Below the pieces are notes generated by a model that was given only the letters and a program-made list of their open reading frames with translations, was not told the DNA's origin and did no database searches. A DNA stretch of 51,819 nt from Streptomyces canus (GTDB lineage Bacteria > Actinomycetota > Actinomycetes > Streptomycetales > Streptomycetaceae), in the NCBI RefSeq assembly GCF_001514145.1, contig NZ_KQ948664.1, forward strand, positions 1,948 to 53,766. The letters run 5' to 3'. The translations under genes and the position numbers were made by a program. Below, one piece after another: positions 8,299-14,026 of the stretch (the stretch's first letter is position 1; each line of letters begins with the position of its first letter).

Positions 8299-9257
8299 AT
8301 CTGGAGGTCCGCCACTTACGCGTCCTGAACGCGATCGCCGACGCCGGCTCCATCACGCGTGCCGCGGCGGCCCTCGGCTTCACCCAGCCCGCCCTGACCG
8401 CCCAACTCCAGCGCATCGAGCGCATGTTGGGCGGTTCGCTGTTCGTACGGGACGGCAGCGGCTCCCGGCCCACGGCGTTCGGCGCGATGGTGCTGGCACA
8501 CGCGCACGGCATCCTCACGGCCCACGAGGACCTCATGCGTGACGTACGGCAGCGGGGCCCCGAGGACTCCGACCTGACCGCCCTGCGGCTCGGCTCGCTC
8601 CCCGGCCCCCTCACCGCCGTACTGGTGACGACCGCGCAGCAGCTGCTCCCCCGGGCCGAGATCACCCTGCACACCTGCGACACGGAGGAGGAGCAGCTCG
8701 AACTGCTCGCCTCCGGGCGGCTCGACTTCGGCCTGGTCGTGGACTACCCGGAGTACGAGCTGGCGTTGCGCCCCGGGCTCAGCGACGCCCTCCTCGCCGA
8801 GGAACCCGTCTTCGTGCTGATCTCCGAACGGCACCCGCTCGCCGCCCGCCCCGACATCCCTCTCTCGGCTCTCTCCGGCGAGGCCTGGCTCGTCGGAGAG
8901 AACAAGGACGTAAGGATGCGGGCGCAGTTCCGGGCCGCCTGCCGACGGGCCGGGTTCGTCCCGCGCCGGGTGCAGCGGATGAGCGCGAGCGTGGTGTTCC
9001 CGTTGGTCGGGCAGGGGCACGGGGTCGCTCTCGCGCACCCGCTGGTGACCGAGCGCGAGGGTGTCGTCGCACGGCCGCTGGCCGGGGACCCGATGGGTGT
9101 GCGGCAACGGCTGGTGTGGGCGGCCGGCAGCCCCCTCGCCGAGCACGCACCGGTGCTGCACGACGCGCTCACGAAGGCGTACTGGGCGGAGGTGCGGCGG
9201 GCGGGGGTCTACTGGGAGTGGCTGGACGGGAGGGGTCTGCTGCCCCCGCCCTTCTGA
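8295..9257 (+). CDS. LysR-family transcriptional regulator
   Basis: A 320-residue LysR-type regulator, normal length. The N-terminal helix-turn-helix is clear (residues ~4-65: LNAIADAGSITRAAAALG, then FTQPALTAQLQRIERMLGG). The effector-binding substrate-binding-like domain spans ~90-300. Divergent orientation to the S8 protease suggests it controls that gene; the effector cannot be told. The ATG at 8295 is the only sensible start, and the TATGG around it may be part of the autoregulatory site. Immediately after its stop the sequence changes to a duplicated piece of the 16-kb WYL gene. Confidence 0.9.
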   Translation: MDLEVRHLRVLNAIADAGSITRAAAALGFTQPALTAQLQRIERMLGGSLFVRDGSGSRPTAFGAMVLAHAHGILTAHEDLMRDVRQRGPEDSDLTALRLGSLPGPLTAVLVTTAQQLLPRAEITLHTCDTEEEQLELLASGRLDFGLVVDYPEYELALRPGLSDALLAEEPVFVLISERHPLAARPDIPLSALSGEAWLVGENKDVRMRAQFRAACRRAGFVPRRVQRMSASVVFPLVGQGHGVALAHPLVTEREGVVARPLAGDPMGVRQRLVWAAGSPLAEHAPVLHDALTKAYWAEVRRAGVYWEWLDGRGLLPPPF

Positions 9258-9270
9258 CCCTCTGGCCCCA

Positions 9271-9507
9271 GCGGGGTGCCGTTCGCGACGGACACCGAGG
9301 AGATCGTCGCCGGATACGCGAAGCACCTGTCGTACAGCGACGTCCGCCAGGTCGCCCATGCCATCGACATCGGTGCGGCCATCACGGTCGAGTACATCGC
9401 CACCTCGGGCAACCGGACCGTACGCACCCTCAGCGACCTGGAACTCGACCCGCCCTACCTCGACGCCTGGTGCCACCTGCGCGAAGCGGAACGCGTCTTC
9501 ACTCTCT
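9271..9507 (+). repeat. 237-bp duplication of the 3' end of the helicase-associated/WYL gene
   Basis: This block equals 16191-16427 with only two mismatches (9275 and 9281), same orientation, offset exactly 6920 bp. It encodes the WYL-like C-terminal module (PFATDTEEIVAGYAKHLSYS onward to AERVFTL). It could be read from a GTG at 9276 as a 118-residue chimera ending at 9632. It sits between the LysR stop and a beheaded antitoxin. The near identity implies a recent copying event. Confidence 0.95.
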
Positions 9508-9646
9508 GGAGACAGCCAACACCGCCCTTCGCGAGGTGCTGGAGAGCCGGCGCCGCGCCCTGGCTCTCGCCCGGCTGCGGGCCGCGGCCGGGGACGGCGC
9601 ATTCGATCTGGAGCTGTTCGAGGACAAGGTGAACTACCGCCGGTGA
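9508..9646 (+). pseudogene. VapB-type antitoxin lacking its N-terminus
   Basis: Only the C-terminal ~45 residues remain: ETANTALREVLESRRRALAL, then GAFDLELFEDKVNYRR and TGA at 9644-9646. The pattern (T-V/A-N-x-A-L-R-E near the start, FD-x-E-x-x-E-D-K at the end) is that of actinobacterial VapB antitoxins, whose tail blocks the VapC active site. The DNA-binding N-terminus is replaced exactly at the junction (9507/9508) with the duplicated WYL block. The stop overlaps the vapC start by 4 bp. Confidence 0.7.
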
Positions 9647-10065
9647 ACGCGGCCCAGTTCCTGATCGACACCAGCGCGCTCGCCCGGTTCATGCGCGAGG
9701 ACGCGGAGCAGTACGGCTGGGACCAGGCGGCCGCCGCCGGGCTCATCACCACCTGCCCGATCACCGAGCTTGAGTTCTTCTACAGCGCCCGGTCGGCCGC
9801 CGACAGGGCGCGCGGCATCGAGGACATGCGACTGATCTTCGGTTGGGTCCCCGTCGACGACCGCGCCTACGACCGCGCCTGGCAGGTCCAGGAAGCTCTC
9901 ACCAAACAGGGAAAGCATCACAGCGCGGGTGCGGTGGATCTCGTCGTCGCCGCAACGGCCGAGCTCCAAGGGCTCACCCTCCTGCACCGCGACCACGACT
10001 TCGCCCGCATCGCGGCAGTGACCGGCCAGGCTCTCCAGTGGTACGGCCCGGAGAGCGGCAAATAG
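9643..10065 (+). CDS. vapC: VapC-type PIN-domain ribonuclease toxin
   Basis: A 140-residue PIN-domain protein. Acidic metal-binding residues are visible in FLIDTSALARF, ITELEF, AVDLVVAA and LHRDHDFARIA, the usual PIN quartet, so it looks catalytically intact. VapC toxins cleave tRNA or rRNA and are held inactive by VapB. The GTG at 9643 overlaps the truncated antitoxin stop (GTGA), indicating translational coupling in the original module. Because the antitoxin lacks its front half, either the toxin is silent, the antitoxin tail suffices, or the second module compensates. Confidence 0.85.
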   Translation: MNAAQFLIDTSALARFMREDAEQYGWDQAAAAGLITTCPITELEFFYSARSAADRARGIEDMRLIFGWVPVDDRAYDRAWQVQEALTKQGKHHSAGAVDLVVAATAELQGLTLLHRDHDFARIAAVTGQALQWYGPESGK

Positions 10066-10074
10066 GCGGGCGAT

Positions 10075-10094
10075 GGTTGCAGTTCTGGTTGCAT
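10075..10094 (+). promoter_or_regulatory. Possible integrase arm-type site (right inner end)
   Basis: GGTTGCAGTTCTGGTTGCAT is a direct copy of 4363-4382 with two changes and lies 97 bp inside att copy 3. See the left partner; together they frame the 5.9-kb segment. Confidence 0.4.
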
Positions 10095-10190
10095 TCACCT
10101 CCGTACAGCACCGTTCAGGAGCCCCACCCACCACAACCGCACCGCAGGTCAGAACGCTCCCGCACACCCCTGTACCCCCAGACGAACATC

Positions 10191-10263
10191 TGGAAAGCGT
10201 GTTGGGGGCAACCCTCACGAGTTCGAATCTCGTATCCTCCGCAGCCGCCTGAACAGGCGAAAC
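10191..10263 (+). repeat. tRNA-Ser(GGA) 3' fragment: attachment-site copy 3
   Basis: Bases 10191-10242 match copy 2 from the anticodon loop to the tRNA end with a single-base deletion in the variable arm (CCC instead of CCCC). The match continues to 10263 and weakly to about 10279. The 5' tRNA half is absent. The decay of this copy suggests it is the oldest of the three. Confidence 0.85.
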
Positions 10264-10313
10264 AGAGCGTCGGACCGCAGTGCGTTCGATGCCGCGCACT
10301 GGTAAGGGGTTCG

Positions 10314-10329
10314 ATACCAGGAGTATGGT
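10314..10329 (+). promoter_or_regulatory. Promoter/operator of the second toxin-antitoxin module
   Basis: ATAC-CAGGA-GTAT (10314-10326) is an inverted repeat, and TATGGT (10324-10329) is a good -10 hexamer 7 bp before the antitoxin ATG at 10337. The transcript would thus be leaderless. Repressor binding of the antitoxin to this palindrome would give the usual autoregulation. Confidence 0.45.
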
Positions 10330-10336
10330 CTCTTGT

Positions 10337-10615
10337 ATGGCATCAACCAAGAAGGTGACGGTGACGATCCCCGAGGATCTCCTCGACGAGATCCGGTCAG
10401 AGGCGGCGGAACGGGGCCTGTCGGCGTACGTCACCGAGGCCCTGCGCTTCAAGCGCGACCGCGACCGGCTACGGGAGCTGTCCGACTGGCTACAGGAGGA
10501 ACACGGCCCCCTCGGTGAGGAGGAGCGCACGGCAGCGTTCGAGGAGCTGGAGGATCTCGACGCCGAGCACGAGCGTCGCCGCGCCGGCAAGCACGACGCC
10601 GGAGAGGCCGCGTGA
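10337..10615 (+). CDS. Antitoxin, ribbon-helix-helix type
   Basis: A 92-residue protein beginning MASTKKVTVTIPEDLLDEI, the signature of a ribbon-helix-helix (CopG/VapB-like) DNA-binding strand and helix. An acidic, charged helical tail (EELEDLDAEHERRRAG) probably wraps the toxin. The ATG at 10337 is preferred over the in-frame upstream start at 10280 because it follows a -10-like TATGGT and because the extra residues look unstructured. Its stop overlaps the toxin start (GTGA), so the pair is an operon. Confidence 0.8.
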   Translation: MASTKKVTVTIPEDLLDEIRSEAAERGLSAYVTEALRFKRDRDRLRELSDWLQEEHGPLGEEERTAAFEELEDLDAEHERRRAGKHDAGEAA

Positions 10616-11037
10616 AGAAGCGGGCCGGTGAGCACAGGCAGCGGCCACTTCGCGTCTTCGTACTCGACTGCGAAGCCCTGTCCCTGGCCGTACGAGGCGA
10701 CCGCAAGATGATCGCCTGGATCGACCTCGCGGCCCGAGGCGAAGCCGAGGTGGTGACGTCTCCGATGACGCTGGTCGAGGCGTACGACGGCAGGACCACC
10801 GAGCAGCGCTGGGACTGGGTGCTTTCCCGGCTCAAGGTCGCCGACATCGGAAAGGACGAGGCGCGCCAGGCCCGCCACCTCCTGGCTGATGCCAAGCTGC
10901 ACGGCCACAAGTACGCGATCGACGCCGTGCTCGCTGTCATCGCGCGACAGCAGAAGGGGCAGGTCACCGTCTTCACCTCGGACGTGGACGACCTGGAGCA
11001 GCTAGTTCCGGACTCGATTGTCGTCAAGAAGGTATGA
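10612..11037 (+). CDS. PIN-domain toxin of the second module
   Basis: A 141-residue PIN-domain protein. After ~13 basic residues come VFVLDCEALSLAV, MTLVEAYDG, YAIDAVLAVIA and FTSDVDDLEQL, which place the four acidic residues as in VapC ribonucleases. It overlaps the antitoxin by 4 bp. It differs strongly from the VapC at 9643, so the two are not a recent duplication. Target RNA is unknown. Confidence 0.75.
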   Translation: MKKRAGEHRQRPLRVFVLDCEALSLAVRGDRKMIAWIDLAARGEAEVVTSPMTLVEAYDGRTTEQRWDWVLSRLKVADIGKDEARQARHLLADAKLHGHKYAIDAVLAVIARQQKGQVTVFTSDVDDLEQLVPDSIVVKKV

Positions 11038-11297
11038 CCCGGCGCTCTTAGTTTTGATCTCATTCCCCCCGTCCAGCGCCGTTCGAAACGCCCGCCGCCA
11101 CCCGTTCCACCGCCTCCCCGGCCTAGGCGAGCAGCGGCAGCAGCGGGCCCGAGCGAGGGCCCGCAGGGAAGCACTGCAGGCGGAGGCGGACGACCGGCGC
11201 CGGGAGGAAAAGCGCGAGCAGTGGCAACGGGAAGGCACGTACCTGAGCCGTGAGGAGTAGTTCACCGATCCGCTGACATCCGGTTCAGCCGCCTGCG
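11038..11297 (+). other. Gap with a possible C-terminal coding remnant
   Basis: Between the toxin and the next small gene there is no full gene. The frame ending at TAG 11258-11260 encodes a highly charged helix (RRREEKREQWQREGTYLSRE) from about 11123 and may be the tail of a lost gene; its upstream part looks non-coding. I cannot assign a family. Confidence 0.25.
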
Positions 11298-11618
11298 ATG
11301 CTGCGCGCCCTGTTCATGATCGCCGCGACATCGGCCGCCGCCTCACTCGACCCGGCAAGGGTCCTGATCTTCCTAGCCGCCCTGGGAACCGCAGCCGTCT
11401 ACATCGGAGCAAGGTGGGCCTTCAACCTGCGCGTTGCCGTTGACACCACGCCGGCGCGATGACGGGCCGCCCTGGAGCTGAGGGGCCGGCGCACAGGCGA
11501 TCTGAGCCTCGTGGACACCGAGAGCCTCAGGCCCGGATTCTTCAAGTTCATGGGCAGCGTCATCGCCGTGGGAGGACCTGCCTTACTGGCGTTGAGCATG
11601 ATCCTCGCGATCAGCTGA
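11298..11618 (+). pseudogene. Two-helix membrane protein interrupted by an in-frame TGA
   Basis: From ATG 11298 the frame encodes a hydrophobic segment (RVLIFLAALGTAAVYIGARW), then reaches TGA at 11460-11462. The same frame continues without gap into a second coherent segment: RAALELRGRRTGDLSLVD, FFKFMGSVIAVGG and a hydrophobic end, stopping at 11616-11618. The second half resembles short two-TM hypothetical proteins found on actinobacterial integrative elements. One base change (TGA from CGA or TGG) would join the halves into a 106-residue protein. A short functional first half cannot be excluded. Confidence 0.5.
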
Positions 11619-11636
11619 GCCGAGACCCCAAGGGCG

Positions 11637-11729
11637 TCAGACGTCACCCCAGAGCGCGTCGCCGACCTGGTGCGCAACTTGGCGGAGCATGGTCCCCGTC
11701 ACGTGCCTGTAGCGGGCGCGCATCCGAGC
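11637..11729 (-). pseudogene. Tyrosine integrase C-terminus remnant (type B)
   Basis: The minus strand encodes ARYRHVTGTMLRQVAHQVG followed by DALWGDV and TGA. This is the tail that follows the active-site Tyr in many phage integrases (MxxRYxHVTxxM...LLWG pattern); the Tyr is in RYRHV. Nothing upstream in this frame fits the rest of an integrase. It overlaps, in another frame, the remnant at 11699-11842. Confidence 0.6.
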
Positions 11730-11842
11730 CGCTCCCGCATCGTGCGCGGGTCGCCCGCTCCGCGCTGCACAAGGTCGTCGAGACCGGCGGCGACCTCCCG
11801 TTGCCGTTCGTCGTCGGAGTGCTGATAGATCAGCGCGGACCT
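11699..11842 (-). pseudogene. Tyrosine integrase C-terminus remnant (type A)
   Basis: In a different minus frame the sequence reads RSALIYQHSDDERQREVAAG followed by LDDLVQRG, matching another integrase subtype in which the catalytic Tyr lies in AALIYQH. Upstream residues are not integrase-like. Two unrelated integrase tails fused within 200 bp indicate successive integrations and deletions at this site. Confidence 0.6.
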
Positions 11843-12136
11843 CTCGCACCGACGAGAGCGAGGCCGCCGGCTGATCCCGGCCATCTCCTGCGGCCCTCGG
11901 TCCTCGCCATCCGGCACTGCTTGGCCGCCACTCGTCTCCATGCCCGCCGCCCTGTGGCGACCGTCCATCTGCGAGCCATGGCGTCGGCTTGACCAGACCC
12001 GCGCCCTGGCCAGTCACCACCGACGCCGCGCAGACCCGCTCCCGGACCTACTACGACCTCTGGTCCCACCACCGGCCGGTCCCGCCCGAAGCGGAAATCA
12101 CCATGTTGCCGACTCCGCGAACGTGGGCACTGCGAA
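11843..12136. other. No recognisable gene
   Basis: About 290 bp between the integrase remnants and the next minus-strand gene. Frames are open because of GC content, but I see no domain, ribosome site or repeat of note. Confidence 0.4.
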
Positions 12137-12388
12137 TCACCCGTCCGAATCGTCGTCACCGCTCCGCCCGGCCTCCGGTTCCCTGGTGAGCCGGGTCGCA
12201 AGGTGGTAGGCGACGGTGACGTCCTGGTATTCCTGACCGGGGATGACCGGGTCCGGTAGGTGGGTGCGGACGCTGTGGCTCGTCGACTCTCGCTTCCCGG
12301 TGCCGGGGAAGCGGACGGCTGTCTGGGGTTCCTGCGTGAAGCGGAGCCGTTCGGCGTGGACCGTCGACCGGAACAGGATGTCCCCCAC
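12137..12388 (-). CDS. Small conserved hypothetical protein
   Basis: An 83-residue soluble protein (VGDILFRSTVHAERLRFTQE, then FPGTGKRESTSHSVRTHLP and YQDVTVAYHLATRL). Its mix of beta-strand-like segments looks like a real fold, but I cannot name a family. GTG start at 12388 with GGGAG nearby. It starts 27 bp downstream of the repeat protein on the same strand, so the two probably form an operon. Confidence 0.6.
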   Translation of the reverse strand: MGDILFRSTVHAERLRFTQEPQTAVRFPGTGKRESTSHSVRTHLPDPVIPGQEYQDVTVAYHLATRLTREPEAGRSGDDDSDG

Positions 12389-12415
12389 CGGGCTCCCGGC
12401 TCCCGCCTCTCGCGT

Positions 12416-13504
12416 TCAGGGCGGCTCCTCCTGCTCCCTGGCGGTACGGGGGCGACTGGACCTTGGCGGCAGCTTTCCGTCCTCTCCGCGCACCCGGCGC
12501 GTGCGGGTGCCGCCTTGACTCCGGCCGGCCCGGCCCCGCTCTCCCTCCGCGCCCTTGCGCGCCGCACGCGGCTCGGCCGGATCGGTCCGTTCAGCGGTGG
12601 CGTTCGCCGTCTCAGCAGCGTCCGCAACGGTGTGGCCGCCGCCCCGTACCGTGTCGCCCGCCGCTTCCGTCACGCCTGCGGCCTGTCCGGCCACGCTCCC
12701 GGCGGTGGTGCCCACCGCCTCGCCGGCGCTTCCGACGGTCCGGCTCGTCTCATGGCCGACATCCTCCACCGCGCGCCCGGCACCACCGCCCACGTCCTGA
12801 ACGGCGTTCCCGGCTCCCTGGCCGACATCCTGCGCCACGGAGCCGACGCCCCGGCCCACGTCCTGGACAGCAGCCCCGGCGCCCTGCCCCACGTCCTGAA
12901 CGGCCCTCCCGGCTCCCTGGCCGACATCCTGTACGGCGGCTCCGGCGCCCCAGCCGACCTCCTGGACGGCCCTTCCGGCACCCGTACCCAGCTCCCCCAC
13001 GGCCTGACGGGCTCCGCCGCCGACATCTTGCACGGCGGACCCGATTCCCCGCGCCAACTCGTGCAGGATCTCCGGGTTGCGGTCGAGCGTGGTGAGCACT
13101 CGGTCGATGATCTTCGCAACGTGGTGGAGACGCACCTTGAGCTGGGCCTGTGCCTCGACACCCGAGACGCCCAGGTGCACCCGGCCGAGCGCGACGTCGG
13201 CGCCCACATTCAGTTTGAGCAGATCCAGCACCTCGGCCTGCAGCGAGACATGCGCCCGCAGATCCTCGACGTCCAGGTCGATCTCGTCGACCTTCAGGAT
13301 CGGGACGTCGAGGAAGACGTCAGGGCTCGCACCGGCTGCGTCCTCCTCGTCGTAGAACGCCGGCTCCTCTTCGAAGGATGCGGGCTCCTCGTCGTAAGCC
13401 TCGGGATCGGCGTACTCGTCACTGCCCTCGGCGTCGAGTTCGTCACCGTGTTCGTCGTCGTGGTCCTCGACGAAGCCCTCGTCGTTCTCGGCGTTGCCGC
13501 GCAT
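12416..13504 (-). CDS. Acidic protein with 11-residue LEA-like amphipathic repeats
   Basis: A 362-residue protein with three parts. Residues ~1-45 are very acidic. Residues ~50-135 form a coherent domain (PILKVDEIDLDVEDLRAHVS; LQAEVLDLLKLNVGADVALG; KIIDRVLTTLDRNPEIL) that I recognise only as a recurring actinobacterial unknown. Then come about ten units of 11 residues of the form VQDVGQGAGRA, drifting into a Gly/Ala/Thr region and a basic tail. Eleven-residue amphipathic repeats are typical of LEA/apolipoprotein-like helices that lie on membranes or protect proteins on drying. The ATG at 13504 has GGAGG 7 nt upstream; the longer start at 13561 has none. Confidence 0.75.
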   Translation of the reverse strand: MRGNAENDEGFVEDHDDEHGDELDAEGSDEYADPEAYDEEPASFEEEPAFYDEEDAAGASPDVFLDVPILKVDEIDLDVEDLRAHVSLQAEVLDLLKLNVGADVALGRVHLGVSGVEAQAQLKVRLHHVAKIIDRVLTTLDRNPEILHELARGIGSAVQDVGGGARQAVGELGTGAGRAVQEVGWGAGAAVQDVGQGAGRAVQDVGQGAGAAVQDVGRGVGSVAQDVGQGAGNAVQDVGGGAGRAVEDVGHETSRTVGSAGEAVGTTAGSVAGQAAGVTEAAGDTVRGGGHTVADAAETANATAERTDPAEPRAARKGAEGERGRAGRSQGGTRTRRVRGEDGKLPPRSSRPRTAREQEEPP

Positions 13505-14026
13505 CGCCACGCCTCCGCGGTTTTGGAATATGTTTCGACCATTTTCATCCGTTGTGTTCATTTATGCGCGGTAGGTACCGTCCACCCCAGCGAGGGCGAT
13601 GGCGGCCAGGCGCGCCTGGATGGGTTCTTCGGACTCGGCAGAGCTGGGCTGACGCGCAGGTCAGATGGGTTGAAGGACTGGGCCGGCAGGCACGCGGAGC
13701 GGCAACCCGCGCTCTGAACGAGACGTGCTGATTTCGCCGGACAGCTGACCGGACAGGCACGAAGGTCCTCGCCAACCGGTGTCCGGCGAACCCTCCCTCG
13801 ACTGGAACATCCTTACCGTCGGCACTGAGGCTGTGGGGACAGACCGCGTGCCGGATCGCGCGGGGAACCACGGGAAACGGCGTCAGAAGGGGTGCTGTGC
13901 AGCGCCTGTCCCGAACTCTGTCTTCGTACGGCAGCCGCGGATCATGGAACTGCGCCATCCTTGACCTTGGCGCCGAAGCGGCTTCGGCCCGCGCGTGACG
14001 TTTCCTGCCTGTCGAGGTGCACCCTC
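13505..14026. other. 520-bp divergent intergenic region with a hairpin
   Basis: The region separates the minus-strand repeat gene from the plus-strand helicase-associated gene. TTCGCCGGACA (13733-13743) and TGTCCGGCGAA (13780-13790) are a perfect 11-bp inverted repeat with a 36-nt loop. The AT-rich stretch around 13520-13570 is the likely promoter of the repeat gene. No gene is supported. Confidence 0.45.

Noticed and set aside
10295..10325. A possible tRNA T-arm-like stretch (GGTAAGGGGTTCGATACC)
   Set aside because: The bases flanking GTTCGAT do not pair as a T-stem and no acceptor strand follows. The stretch is better explained as the promoter/operator of the antitoxin gene.
12700..13050. 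A periodic ~33-bp repeat that could look like a CRISPR array
   Set aside because: The repeats are contiguous without unique spacers and are in frame within a coding gene, giving an 11-residue protein repeat. No cas genes are present.
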